From contig JAFZKT010000049.1 of NCBI GenBank assembly GCA_017553545.1, forward strand, positions 1 to 40,489: DNA of 40,489 nt, in the 5' to 3' direction. Positions 23,890 to 32,508 of this stretch are shown here, in pieces (position 1 is the first letter of the stretch; every line of letters begins with the position of its first letter). Origin of the DNA: Bacteroidales bacterium. Its GTDB lineage: Bacteria > Bacteroidota > Bacteroidia > Bacteroidales > UBA932. A model generated the notes under the pieces. The model was not told the origin of the DNA, ran no database searches, and was given only the letters and a program-made list of their open reading frames with translations. The position numbers and the translations under genes were made by a program.

Positions 23890-24916
23890 AAGCATCCTTC
23901 TTTCGTTAACCGTCCTGAGCCTGCTGGTCGCGGGCTGCGTTAAAAGTAGCGGCGACACAACCGGAAAAGACGCCCAGGAGCGCATCAGCAAGTGGATGGA
24001 GAAATACCATCCAGGCATCCAGCCCAATGCGGATGGTCTCTACATCCTGGAGGACGAACCCGGAACCGGCGAACTGTGCGACGGAGAAACCTTCCCCTTC
24101 GTGAAGATCCGCGGCACCATCCGCACCCTGGACGGCACCATCTCCTCCACCACGGAAGAGGACGTGGCCAAGCAGCTTGGCACCTACAGATTCGGAAACT
24201 ATTATGGCGCACAGTACCAGTACCTGGGCGAAGGCTACAGCTACGCCGGTCTGGACGCGCTGCTCAGCGGGATGCGTCTGGGCGGCCGCCGCAAGGCCGT
24301 CATCCCCGCCTGGATGCTCACCACCAGCCGCTATGCGTCGCAGGAAGGCTATCTGAATGCCTGCACAAGCAGCACCCACCTTATCTACGAAATCACCCCG
24401 GTGTATCAGGTCCTGGATGCGGAAACGGACGGCATCAGCCGCGTCACAAGATATATCAACGACAACTATCCCGGCACGGAAAGCACCACCTACGTGGAAG
24501 GCGCGGAGGCCGACGACAGTTTCTACTTCATCAGCGACGTCTCCGCCTTCAAGGAGGAAGACAAACTCTCCGACGAAGCGACGGTGTACATCAACTATAC
24601 AGGCAAACTGCTGGACGGCACCGTCTTCGACACCACCATCCGGAAAGTGGCCGTGGACGCCCGCATCGACAGCGACGACAAAACCTATGAGGCGCAGTCC
24701 GTCACCCTTTCCAGCACCTACAGCGACGTAACGATGGGCGAATCCTCTTCCCTGATCACCGGTTTCGCGGGTGCCCTGTCCCTGATGCACTGGAAGGGCC
24801 AGAAGGCCATCGCCGTCTTCTCTTCCGCGCACGGATACGGCTCCTCCGGCAGCGGAAAAGTCATCCCCTCCTACGAACCGCTTATCTTCGAGATAGAGAT
24901 TCTCCCCGATGAATAA
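23882..24916 (+). CDS. Lipoprotein with two FKBP-type domains
   Basis: 344 aa from ATG 23882; lipobox LVAGC (Cys19). The first FKBP-like half spans about 50-178 (with LGTYRFGNYYGAQYQYLG and GLDALLSGMRLGGRRKAVIPAWMLTT), the second about 205-344 (ATVYINYTGKLLDGTVFDTT, LITGFAGALSLMHWKGQKAIAVFSS, GYGSSG, then SYEPLIFEIEIL). The second keeps more of the classical pattern, including YxGxLxDGxxFD. Periplasmic or outer-membrane folding factor by inference. It overlaps both neighbours by 8 bp, so translation is coupled. Confidence 0.87.
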   Translation: MNKSILLSLTVLSLLVAGCVKSSGDTTGKDAQERISKWMEKYHPGIQPNADGLYILEDEPGTGELCDGETFPFVKIRGTIRTLDGTISSTTEEDVAKQLGTYRFGNYYGAQYQYLGEGYSYAGLDALLSGMRLGGRRKAVIPAWMLTTSRYASQEGYLNACTSSTHLIYEITPVYQVLDAETDGISRVTRYINDNYPGTESTTYVEGAEADDSFYFISDVSAFKEEDKLSDEATVYINYTGKLLDGTVFDTTIRKVAVDARIDSDDKTYEAQSVTLSSTYSDVTMGESSSLITGFAGALSLMHWKGQKAIAVFSSAHGYGSSGSGKVIPSYEPLIFEIEILPDE

Positions 24917-26309
24917 TTCCGCCGCACCTACCGAACTGGGCACTAAGCCCATCGGCACGCTACTGCGGCAATATGCCGTCCCCGGCATCATCGCGATGAC
25001 GGCCTCATCGCTTTATAATATGGTGGACAGCATCTACATCGGCCACATTCCCGATGCAGGTTCGCTTTCCATCGCCGGGCTGGCGGTCACCTTCCCCCTG
25101 ATGAACATCTCCACGGCCATCGGCACGCTCGTTGGCGTGGGGGCCGCCACGATGGTTTCCGTCCTGCTGGGGCAGAAGAACTATAAAGTGGCAGGGAAGG
25201 TCCTCTGCAACGACGTTTCCCTGAACATTATTACGGGTATTATCTTCACCCTGGTCACCCTGCTGTGGATGGATCCCATCCTGCGCTTTTTCGGGGCATC
25301 GGACAATACGCTCCCTTACGCGCGGGATTATATGACGGTAATCGCCCTGGGAAACATCGTCACGCACCTGTATTTCGGCCTCAACGCCATCGTGCGCAGT
25401 TCTGGGAATCCCAAACTGGCCATGGGGCTCACCCTCTTTACGGTTACCGCCAATGCCATCCTGGATCCCATTTTCATCTTTGTGCTGGGGCTGGGCATCC
25501 AGGGAGCGGCCATCGCCACCATCCTGTGCCAGACGCTGGCTCTCGCCTACACCCTACGGTATTTCCTGAACCCGGAACGGTTCCTGCACCTGCCGCGTTC
25601 GCTGAAGATGTTCCGCGTGGACTGGAAGATTGCGAAAGACTCGCTGGCCATTGGCCTGGGTCCCTTCCTGATGAACCTGGCCAGCTGCCTGGTGGTGCTG
25701 TTCATCAACCAGCAACTGGTTTCCTGGGGCGGAGACCCCGCCATCGGCGCTTTCGGTATCGTGAACCGCATCAGCTTCCTGTTCGTGATGGTGGTGATGG
25801 GTTTCAACCAGGGGATGCAGCCCATTGCAGGCTATAATTACGGAGCCAGGCAGTTCCAGCGCGTGCGGGAAGTTTATGTAAAGACCGCCCTCTGGGCAAC
25901 CCTGGTAACCACCGTTGGATTTCTGGTTTCCGAATTCCTGGCCCACCCCGCCGCAGGGATTTTTACCAATGACCCGGATTTGCTGGAAAAAGCGGCCAGC
26001 GGACTCCGGAAGGTGAATCCAGCCCTCCCCATCGTGGGCTTCCAGATGGTCACCACCAACCTCTTCCAGTGCCTGGGAATGGTGAAGAAATCCATCTTCC
26101 TGTCCCTTTCCCGGCAGCTGCTCTTCCTCCTTCCGTGCATCTATCTCCTTCCGCCGATGCTGTGCTCGGAGGACGGCGTATGGTACAGTTTCCCCATCTC
26201 CGACGTACTGTCCGCCATCATTACCGGCATCCTGGCCTGGCGCCTGCTGATCAAGCTGGGAAGGCTGAAGGACGGGGATGATCCTGTAGCGTTGGGAGGT
26301 CAGATTTAG
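24909..26309 (+). CDS. MATE-family efflux transporter
   Basis: 466 aa with 12 predicted membrane segments in two homologous halves. N-terminal motif IGTLLRQYAVPGIIAMTASSLYN, GVGAATMVSVLLGQ, and in the second half MGFNQGMQPIAGYNYGARQFQRV, the conserved MATE signature. A cation-coupled exporter of drugs or metabolites; substrate unknown. It overlaps the FKBP gene by 8 bp, and a 48-bp gap with two copies of a 12-bp repeat follows. Confidence 0.94.
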   Translation: MNNSAAPTELGTKPIGTLLRQYAVPGIIAMTASSLYNMVDSIYIGHIPDAGSLSIAGLAVTFPLMNISTAIGTLVGVGAATMVSVLLGQKNYKVAGKVLCNDVSLNIITGIIFTLVTLLWMDPILRFFGASDNTLPYARDYMTVIALGNIVTHLYFGLNAIVRSSGNPKLAMGLTLFTVTANAILDPIFIFVLGLGIQGAAIATILCQTLALAYTLRYFLNPERFLHLPRSLKMFRVDWKIAKDSLAIGLGPFLMNLASCLVVLFINQQLVSWGGDPAIGAFGIVNRISFLFVMVVMGFNQGMQPIAGYNYGARQFQRVREVYVKTALWATLVTTVGFLVSEFLAHPAAGIFTNDPDLLEKAASGLRKVNPALPIVGFQMVTTNLFQCLGMVKKSIFLSLSRQLLFLLPCIYLLPPMLCSEDGVWYSFPISDVLSAIITGILAWRLLIKLGRLKDGDDPVALGGQI

Positions 26310-26317
26310 AGATTAAC

Positions 26318-26349
26318 CGCTCAGAATAAATAATAATCGCTCAGAATAA
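26318..26349. repeat. Direct repeat, two copies of CGCTCAGAATAA
   Basis: Copies at 26318-26329 and 26338-26349, 20-bp period, in the gap between the MATE and kinase genes. CGCTCAGAAT is also the right half of the short palindromic repeat at 20106-20131, so these may be remnants of it. Confidence 0.55.
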
Positions 26350-26357
26350 CTAAAACT

Positions 26358-26966
26358 ATGCACACCATCATTACCATCGGCCGTTCATTCGGCAGCGGCG
26401 GCGGCCACATCGGCCACGCCATCGCAAAAAAACTGGGCATCCCCTTCTACGACAACGAGCGTATCTCCAAGGCGGCCGAAGAAAGCGGCTACTCGAAGAA
26501 CCTCTTTGCCGACAATGAGGAAAAACGCAGCCTCTTCTCCGTTTCCAGTTTCTTCGCCTCCGGGCGGCTGGGCTATTTCGACAGCGGCTACACCAACGAC
26601 AACGTACTCTTCGGCATCCAGAGCGAGGTTATTCGCAACATCGCCGAGAAAGGCGACGCCGTCATCATCGGCCGCTGCGCGGACTATATCCTCCGCGACA
26701 AACCCATCCTGAAGGTTTTCATTGACGCGCCGGAGGATTACCGGATTGCAAAACTGATTGAAAACGAAGGCCTTAAGGCGGATGAGGCCGAAAAACTGAT
26801 GCGTCGCAAGGACCGCACCCGCGAGACCTATTACAATTACTATACGTTCGGCGCCTGGGGACACGCCGCAGGCTATCACCTCTGCGTGGACAGCTCTGTC
26901 CTGGGCGTTGAAGGAACGGCCGACTTTATCATCGATTTCGGCCGGAAGGCCGGACTGATCCGTTGA
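26358..26966 (+). CDS. Cytidylate-kinase-like family protein
   Basis: 202 aa. P-loop region ITIGRSFGSGGGHIGHAIAKKLGIPFYD, a variant with an extended Gly-rich loop and no Lys directly after the Gly, as in the cytidylate kinase-like family distinct from Cmk. GDAVIIGRCADYIL and LMRRKDRTRETYYNYYTFGAWG are characteristic of this group. Substrate not known; true Cmk is expected elsewhere. Overlaps the serine hydrolase gene by 4 bp. Confidence 0.88.
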   Translation: MHTIITIGRSFGSGGGHIGHAIAKKLGIPFYDNERISKAAEESGYSKNLFADNEEKRSLFSVSSFFASGRLGYFDSGYTNDNVLFGIQSEVIRNIAEKGDAVIIGRCADYILRDKPILKVFIDAPEDYRIAKLIENEGLKADEAEKLMRRKDRTRETYYNYYTFGAWGHAAGYHLCVDSSVLGVEGTADFIIDFGRKAGLIR

Positions 26967-28243
26967 AGCGGATTGTTCCCATACTGATTCTGGTGCTGGC
27001 GCTGGCAGTGTCGGCCATCCTGCTGTTTGGCAGACAGGCCCATGAACCCGTACCCAGTCCCATCCCGGAACCCGTTTGGAAAACCGACCTTCACGGCACC
27101 CTCCCGAACAAACTCTCGCAACTGCCCGGCCTGGACCACGCCGTGGACAGCTTCCTCAACTTCTGGAGTATCCAGGGGGCCTCGCTGGCCATCACGCGCA
27201 ACGATTCCCTCCTGTACGCACGGGGCTATGGCATCTGCGACGACGGTGTCCCCATGACGGCCGATGTACGGATGCGGATGGCCTCCGTCTCCAAACTTCT
27301 GACGGCCGTTGGCATCATGCGGTTGCAGGAAGAGGGAAAAGTGTTTCTGGAAACGCCTGTTTTCGGCCCATTCGGCGTACTGAACGAATACGACCGGTAC
27401 ATCAGGGACGAACAGTATTACGGTATTACGGTGGAACATCTGTTGCGCCATCAGGCCGGTTTTACGCTGGTGAACGGAGACGTCATGTTCCGCACGCGGG
27501 AGTTCATGCGCAAATGGGGGCTGTCGAAGCCGCCCACAGCCGATATCCTGCTACAGAAAGAATTGCAAAAGCCCCTTGCTTTCGAACCGGGCACCTCCCA
27601 GGAATACTCCAACTTCGGTTATCTGCTGCTTTCCCTCATTATTGAAAAGGTATCCGGTCTCCCCTATGGCGAGTACATGCAGAAAGAGGTCTTCGAGCCC
27701 ATCCTGTGCCATCACTTCGCCCTGGGCGGGGATTATCTGAAAGACCGCCTCCCCGACGAAACGCGCTATTATATGCAGGCCGATGCCGAAACGGTCACCT
27801 CCTTCGACGGCCGTTTCGCCGATGTGGATAAATGCTACGGCGGGAACCACATTTCCGGTCTTCTGGGCGCCGGCGGCTGGATAGGAACGGCGCCGGAACT
27901 GGCCCGTCTGGTGGCGTCCGTCGACGGTTTCGGCACCGTCCCCGACATCCTGAACCCCGAATCCGTCGGCCAGATGACCACGTACTTCGACCCAGACACC
28001 TACGGATTGGGCTGGGTGGACTGCAAGCCCGACGGCGAGCTTACCCGCACGGGCTCGTTCTCCGGAACAGCCGCACTTGTGAAAGTCTATCCTGACGGGG
28101 AATGTTGGATTCTTCTGTGCAACACCTCCGCCTGGCGCGGTTCCCGCTTCACGAACAACATCGCAGCGCTGTTCAATAATCTCCGGGGACGTTTCTCCAG
28201 GGACCTGCCGGTGAGGGATCTGTTCCGTTCCGAACCAACTTAA
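26963..28243 (+). CDS. Serine hydrolase, beta-lactamase/PBP-like fold
   Basis: 426 aa from a TTG start (26963) overlapping the upstream TGA; no ATG before residue 90 would keep the N-terminal membrane segment (about 2-22), which supports TTG. Periplasmic, membrane-anchored or secreted. The SxxK motif is SVSK (about residues 109-112), the YxN motif is EYSNFGY, and GSFSGTAAL occupies the third motif position. Class C beta-lactamase-like enzymes of this type act on peptidoglycan peptides or esters; substrate unknown. Its stop codon lies within the first box of the four-box array at 28234. Confidence 0.88.
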   Translation: MKRIVPILILVLALAVSAILLFGRQAHEPVPSPIPEPVWKTDLHGTLPNKLSQLPGLDHAVDSFLNFWSIQGASLAITRNDSLLYARGYGICDDGVPMTADVRMRMASVSKLLTAVGIMRLQEEGKVFLETPVFGPFGVLNEYDRYIRDEQYYGITVEHLLRHQAGFTLVNGDVMFRTREFMRKWGLSKPPTADILLQKELQKPLAFEPGTSQEYSNFGYLLLSLIIEKVSGLPYGEYMQKEVFEPILCHHFALGGDYLKDRLPDETRYYMQADAETVTSFDGRFADVDKCYGGNHISGLLGAGGWIGTAPELARLVASVDGFGTVPDILNPESVGQMTTYFDPDTYGLGWVDCKPDGELTRTGSFSGTAALVKVYPDGECWILLCNTSAWRGSRFTNNIAALFNNLRGRFSRDLPVRDLFRSEPT

Positions 28244-28335
28244 GCATGTTATAAGCACTTTTCTTGCTCAAGATTGTCAGCACGAACCATCTTAAGCAAG
28301 TTTCTCCGGCTTGGTGTGCTTAAGATGGTCCAGTG
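28234..28335. repeat. Four-box inverted-repeat array (locus 2)
   Basis: Four boxes of the GACCATCTTAAGCAC type in alternating orientation, cores at 28239 (+), 28267 (-, CTCAAG), 28291 (+) and 28319 (-); spacings 28, 24, 28. Same design as locus 1 at 94-190. It fills the gap from the serine hydrolase stop to the polA promoter. The two loci do not share the spacer sequences, so only the boxes and spacing are kept. Confidence 0.8.
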
Positions 28336-28357
28336 CTGTAATTCCGTTCTTTTTTCG

Positions 28358-28365
28358 TAACTTTG
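28358..28365 (+). promoter_or_regulatory. -7 promoter box of polA
   Basis: TAACTTTG matches TAnnTTTG. The polA ATG follows after only 6 bases, which predicts a leaderless or nearly leaderless transcript. The last box of the four-box array ends about 22 bases upstream, where a -33 element would lie. Confidence 0.6.
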
Positions 28366-28371
28366 GCGACC

Positions 28372-30996
28372 ATGGATAAACTGCTGCTCATAGACGGACA
28401 CGCCCTGGTGTTCAAGATGTACTACGCATTCCTGCGCAGGCCCATGATCAATGCCAAGGGGCAGGATATGTCCATCCTTTACGGCTTCATCCGGCACCTG
28501 CTGGAGATGATTGAAAGGGAGCAGCCCACGCATGTGGCAGTGGCTTTCGACCCGCCGGGCGGCACCTTCCGCAATGAGATGTACCCGGCCTACAAAGGCA
28601 CGCGTCCGCCCACCCCGCAGCTAATCATCGACGCCCTGGAGCCCCTCACCGAACTGGTAAAGGCGATGAACATCCCCGTGCTGATGGTCCCGGGCTTCGA
28701 GGCCGATGACGTACTGGGTTCGGCCGCCGTGCAGTTGGCAGGGGAAAACCTGGACGTGTATATGGTGACGCCGGACAAGGATTACGGGCAGCTCATCGGC
28801 CCGCACGCCTTCCAGCTCAAGCCCGGCAAGAGCGGCAGCGAGGCCGAACTGGTTACCGGTGAAATCCTCTGCCAGAAATGGGGCATCGCCCGGCCGTCCC
28901 AGGTGATCGACATGCTGACCATCTGCGGGGACAGCGCGGACAACGTCCCCGGCGTGAAAGGGGTGGGTGAAGTGGGCGCCGCCAAGCTCATCGCCCAGTT
29001 CGGCAGCATGGAGAACATCTACGCCCATCTGGATGAACTCACGCCCCGGCAGCAGGAGCAGTTTCGGGAGGCGGAGCCCCACATGGCCCTTTCCAAGGCC
29101 CTCGTCACCATCAAGACGGATATGACGCTTCCGGTTACGCTGGAAGACATGCGCTATACCGGACAGTTCCAGCCCAGGCTGGCGGAACTGTTCAACTTCT
29201 ATGAGTTCGCTTCGCTGAAGAAGTACCTGGAGGGACACGTTTCCTCCGCGGGGGTGCCACAGCCCTCGGTCGCTGATAATAAGGCCGATGCTCCCTCGGG
29301 TGTGGCAGCCCCCGCTGCGGAAAAAGCCAGCCCCGCGGAGGTTATGAAGGCCGCAAAGGAAAGCAAAAAAGCGGGCATCATCGTGCAGGAACGTACCGTC
29401 TTGATAAGCGCGGACGGAAAAGTGGCGTCGGTGGGACTTCAGGAGGCCAAAACGCTGCTGGAGGACGAGGCCGTGGCGAAATACGGCGTGGACCTCAAGC
29501 GGGCGGCTAACAGGCTCTCCGATGAAGGCATCGGCCTGAACGGGCACTGGTGGGACATCCAGCTGATGCACTACGTGCTGAACCCTGAACGCAGCCACGA
29601 ACTGCCGGCCCTGGCGCAGAACTACCTGGGGGTGTCGCTGGAAGCATCGGCCCCCGCCACCACGGGCTCCCTTTTTGAGGAAGCGCCCGAGGAAGACGAC
29701 TCCGCGCGGGTGCTGGAAGCCGCCGTGCTGGTGCCGCTTGGAGACAAACTCCGCGAGCAGCTGCCGGATTTCTACGACCGGATGGAGGAGCCCCTCGCCA
29801 AGGTGCTGGCCCAGATGGAACGCGACGGCGTGAAGGTGGACATGGCGCAGTTGAAGGTGTTTGCCGACGGTCTCCGCCGGGAACTCACCGAACGCGAAGC
29901 CCGCATCCGCGAAATGGCCGGCCTGCCGGAGCTGAACATTTCCTCCCCCAAACAGGTGGGAGACCTCCTTTTCGATAAACTCCAGCTGGACCCCAAAGCC
30001 AAGAAAAGCGGGGCCAAGAGCCAGTATTCCACGGACGAAGCCACCCTGCTGGCCATTGCGGACAGGCATCCCATCGTGGATGAGATTCTGGAATTCCGGG
30101 CAGTGAAAAAACTGCTCTCCACTTACATTGAGCCCTTCCCGGGCTATATTTCGGAAAAGGACGGACGGGTGCACACCACCTTTAACCAGGCCCTTACGGC
30201 CACCGGACGTCTGTCCAGTTCCAACCCCAACCTGCAGAACATCCCCGTGCGCACAGAACGCGGCAAGGAAATCCGCAAGGCCTTTGTGCCCGGAACCCCG
30301 GACGGCGTGATTGTGAGCGCGGACTATTCGCAGATTGAACTGCGCATCATGGCGCACCTCAGCTGCGACGCCCATCTGGTGCAGGCCTTCCGCGACGGCG
30401 TGGACGTCCATGCCGCCACGGCAGCCAAGATCTTCCGCATCCCGGTGGAACAGGTGACGCGGGAGCAGCGCACGATGGCCAAAACCGCCAACTTCGGCAT
30501 CATGTACGGCATCTCGTCCTTCGGCCTGGCCCAGCGGCTGCACCTTTCCCGCAGCGCCGCCAAGGAACTCATCGACGGCTACTTCGCCTCCTTCCCCGCC
30601 ATCCGCAGTTTCATCGACGACAGCATCGCCTTCGCCCGGGAGAACGGCTACGTGGAAACCCTTTTCGGACGGCGGCGGTACCTGCCGGATATATCGGCCC
30701 ACAATGCCACGGTCCGCGCCCTGGCGGAGCGGAATGCCGTGAACGCGCCCATTCAGGGGACATCGGCCGATATCATCAAACTGGCGATGATCGGCGTGGC
30801 GAAACGTCTGAAGGAAGAAGGCCTTCGCAGCAAGATGGTGCTGCAGATTCACGATGAACTCCTCTTCGACGCCCTTCCGGAGGAAGTGCCGGCGCTGTCG
30901 GCGCTGGTGAAAGACGTGATGGAAAACGTCATCCGGCTCAGCGTGCCCCTCACGGTGGACTGCAGCGCCGGAGCCAACTGGCTGGAAGCACACTGA
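28372..30996 (+). CDS. polA: DNA polymerase I, proofreading domain degenerate
   Basis: 874 aa from ATG 28372. The N-terminal 5'-3' exonuclease domain (about 1-290) has LLIDGHALVFKMYYA, AFDPPGGTFR, GFEADDVLGS and GDSADNVPGVKGVGEVGAAKL. The central domain (about 315-450) keeps the fold of a 3'-5' exonuclease but lacks the DxE motif that starts it; only VDLKRA and WWDIQLMHYVLNPERSHEL remain, so proofreading is probably absent, as in Bacillus and Thermus enzymes. The polymerase domain is intact: motif A SADYSQIELRIMAHLS, motif B RTMAKTANFGIMYGIS, motif C QIHDELLF. The linker at about 293-316 is encoded by an imperfect palindrome. Confidence 0.96.
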   Translation: MDKLLLIDGHALVFKMYYAFLRRPMINAKGQDMSILYGFIRHLLEMIEREQPTHVAVAFDPPGGTFRNEMYPAYKGTRPPTPQLIIDALEPLTELVKAMNIPVLMVPGFEADDVLGSAAVQLAGENLDVYMVTPDKDYGQLIGPHAFQLKPGKSGSEAELVTGEILCQKWGIARPSQVIDMLTICGDSADNVPGVKGVGEVGAAKLIAQFGSMENIYAHLDELTPRQQEQFREAEPHMALSKALVTIKTDMTLPVTLEDMRYTGQFQPRLAELFNFYEFASLKKYLEGHVSSAGVPQPSVADNKADAPSGVAAPAAEKASPAEVMKAAKESKKAGIIVQERTVLISADGKVASVGLQEAKTLLEDEAVAKYGVDLKRAANRLSDEGIGLNGHWWDIQLMHYVLNPERSHELPALAQNYLGVSLEASAPATTGSLFEEAPEEDDSARVLEAAVLVPLGDKLREQLPDFYDRMEEPLAKVLAQMERDGVKVDMAQLKVFADGLRRELTEREARIREMAGLPELNISSPKQVGDLLFDKLQLDPKAKKSGAKSQYSTDEATLLAIADRHPIVDEILEFRAVKKLLSTYIEPFPGYISEKDGRVHTTFNQALTATGRLSSSNPNLQNIPVRTERGKEIRKAFVPGTPDGVIVSADYSQIELRIMAHLSCDAHLVQAFRDGVDVHAATAAKIFRIPVEQVTREQRTMAKTANFGIMYGISSFGLAQRLHLSRSAAKELIDGYFASFPAIRSFIDDSIAFARENGYVETLFGRRRYLPDISAHNATVRALAERNAVNAPIQGTSADIIKLAMIGVAKRLKEEGLRSKMVLQIHDELLFDALPEEVPALSALVKDVMENVIRLSVPLTVDCSAGANWLEAH
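29245..29321. repeat. Imperfect palindrome in the polA domain linker
   Basis: GCGGGGGTGCCACA (29248-29261) pairs with TGTGGCAGCCCCCGC (29301-29315) with one bulged base, extended outward by TCCGC/GCGGA with a 2-base insertion. The loop is about 39 nt. It encodes a Ser/Ala/Pro-rich linker and reads through in frame. It lacks the G-run core blocks of the other palindromic elements. Confidence 0.55.
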
Positions 30997-30997
30997 T

Positions 30998-31564
30998 ATG
31001 GATGAAAAAGAAATCATAACGCGCGCCATCGCCGGCGACCAGACCGCCTACCGCGAACTCTACCAGATTTATGAAAAATCGGTCCGCGGACGCGTGAGCG
31101 GTTATTTCCGCTGGAAGGCCGATGTAGACGACGTGGTGCTGGAAAGCTTCCAGAAAGCTTTCGCGGCGTTGTCGGCCTTTGACACCGCGCGGGAATTCCG
31201 CCCCTGGCTGCTCACCATCGCCACCCGCACGGCGCTGGACCATCTTTCCAGCATCCAGCGGGAAGACCAGAAAAAAACCGGCATTCTCCAGAAGGCGGAT
31301 ACGGCCGACGGAGGCAATGCGCAGCTGACGGACTATACCCCGGAAGAGGAGATTATCAACGACGAAGTGCACGCCCGGCTGATGGGCTACATCGACGAAC
31401 TCCCATCCCTATATAAAGACGTGATGATCAAGTATATGATCGAGGAACTGGAGTATGAGGAGATTGCCAGGGAACTGGACCTGGAACTCAATACCGTGCG
31501 CACCCGCATCCGCCGCGGCAAACAGCATCTTTCGGAAATGATGCTGAGGGAGGAGGCGCTATGA
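30998..31564 (+). CDS. RNA polymerase ECF-type sigma factor
   Basis: 188 aa. Sigma region 2 (about 10-78) has YRELYQIYEKSVRGRV and ADVDDVVLESFQKAF followed by FRPWLLTIATRTALDHL; region 4 (about 125-182) has LPSLYKDVMIKYMIEELEYEEIARELDLELNTVRTRIRRGKQ, a clear helix-turn-helix. An alternative sigma factor for extracytoplasmic signals. No anti-sigma gene is adjacent, unusual for Bacteroidales ECF factors. It follows polA by 1 bp and overlaps rsmG by 4 bp, so it is expressed with housekeeping genes. Confidence 0.92.
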   Translation: MDEKEIITRAIAGDQTAYRELYQIYEKSVRGRVSGYFRWKADVDDVVLESFQKAFAALSAFDTAREFRPWLLTIATRTALDHLSSIQREDQKKTGILQKADTADGGNAQLTDYTPEEEIINDEVHARLMGYIDELPSLYKDVMIKYMIEELEYEEIARELDLELNTVRTRIRRGKQHLSEMMLREEAL

Positions 31565-32214
31565 CCCCGTCCGAATTCATCAGCTTTGTCGGGCAGGATT
31601 TTTCCCTGACGGCCGGACAGGAAGCGGCTTTCGCCGCCCTGGACGGCCTGTACCGGGACTGGAACGCGAAGATCAACGTCATTTCCCGCAAGGACATGGA
31701 CGGTCTCTACAGCCATCACGTGCTGCATTCCCTAGCCATCGCCCGCTACCTGCAGACGGTTCCGGGCCTCTATGGGCAGTTTGCCTCTTCCGAGGTGCTG
31801 GACCTGGGCACCGGGGGTGGATTTCCGGGGATTCCGCTGGCCATCCTGTTTCCAGGGGCCCGCTTTGTCCTCTGCGATTCCGTGGGGAAGAAGACCATTG
31901 TGGCACGCGCCGTGGCCGAGGCACTGGGGCTGCAGAACGTGGAAGTGGTGAACGCCCGTGCGGAAAGCCTTACGCAGCGCTTCGACTTCGTAGTGTCCCG
32001 CGCCGTGGCGTCCCTGCCGGACTTCTACCCCTGGGTGAAGGGCAAGTTCCGCAGCGGCATCCTCTACCTGAAGGGCGGTGACGTCAATCCCGAAATGGCA
32101 GCCGTGATGGAACGCCACAGAGTCCCCGCCGGGAACTTCCACACCTGGCCCCTGGACGCCTGGCTCAAGGATTCCTACTATGAGGGGAAACTGGTGATAC
32201 ACATTGAAAAATAA
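31561..32214 (+). CDS. rsmG: 16S rRNA (guanine(527)-N(7))-methyltransferase
   Basis: 217 aa. Methylates G527 of 16S rRNA. SAM-binding motif VLDLGTGGGFPGIPLAI (about residues 79-95), then FVLCDSVGKKTIVARAVAEALGL and the catalytic-region DFVVSRAVASLPDF. N-terminal WNAKINVISRKDMDGLYSHHVLHSL is typical. It overlaps the sigma factor gene by 4 bp. Confidence 0.96.
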   Translation: MTPSEFISFVGQDFSLTAGQEAAFAALDGLYRDWNAKINVISRKDMDGLYSHHVLHSLAIARYLQTVPGLYGQFASSEVLDLGTGGGFPGIPLAILFPGARFVLCDSVGKKTIVARAVAEALGLQNVEVVNARAESLTQRFDFVVSRAVASLPDFYPWVKGKFRSGILYLKGGDVNPEMAAVMERHRVPAGNFHTWPLDAWLKDSYYEGKLVIHIEK

Positions 32215-32216
32215 TT

Positions 32217-32247
32217 TTTGCAGTTTCCCGGAAAGTTACTACCTTTG
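32217..32247 (+). promoter_or_regulatory. Promoter of rpmH
   Basis: TTTG (32217-32220), a 19-base spacer and TACCTTTG (32240-32247) match the Bacteroidota consensus exactly. The rpmH ATG is 36 bases after the -7 box. Confidence 0.8.
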
Positions 32248-32283
32248 CAGTCCCTTATGCGAAAAATATAAAAAAGAGATACT

Positions 32284-32436
32284 ATGAAAAGAACGTTCCA
32301 ACCTTCCCGCCGCAAGCGTGTGAACAAGCACGGTTTCCGTGCCCGCATGGCTTCCGCCAACGGCCGCCGCGTCCTGAGCGCCCGCCGTCGCCACGCCCGC
32401 AAGAAACTCAGCGTATCCGACGAAGACCGCTGGTAG
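32284..32436 (+). CDS. rpmH: 50S ribosomal protein L34
   Basis: 50 aa: [17 protein letters not shown], then [20 protein letters not shown] and [13 protein letters not shown]. The KRTFQPS start, HGFRxRM and GRxVLxxRR are diagnostic of L34, a small basic protein of the large ribosomal subunit. Its own promoter lies upstream and a strong terminator downstream, so it is a single-gene transcript. The Bacteroidota-type C-terminal extension (SVSDEDRW) is present. In many bacteria rpmH sits near dnaA and rnpA; neither is here. Confidence 0.98.
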   Translation: MKRTFQPSRRKRVNKHGFRARMASANGRRVLSARRRHARKKLSVSDEDRW

Positions 32437-32461
32437 TTTTCCTGCCGGAACATTGCAACAC

Positions 32462-32497
32462 AAGCCGCAGACGTTTTTCGTTTGCGGCTTTTTGTTT
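32462..32497 (+). terminator. Intrinsic terminator of rpmH
   Basis: AAGCCGCAGACG (32462-32473) pairs with CGTTTGCGGCTT (32479-32490) with one G-T pair around a TTTTT loop, followed by TTTGTTT. It sits 25 bases after the rpmH stop, and the next promoter box begins at its last base. Confidence 0.85.
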
Positions 32498-32504
32498 ATC
32501 TTTG
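32497..32504 (+). promoter_or_regulatory. -7 promoter box of the 32509 gene
   Basis: TATCTTTG matches TAnnTTTG and overlaps the T-tail of the rpmH terminator. The proposed ATG is only 4 bases downstream, so the transcript would be leaderless, or translation would start at a later codon. Confidence 0.55.
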
Positions 32505-32508
32505 GGGT

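Noticed and set aside
28621-31029. Long open frame antisense to polA (802 codons)
   Set aside because: No recognisable domain, His/Gly/Val-rich shadow composition, and polA itself has all its motifs.
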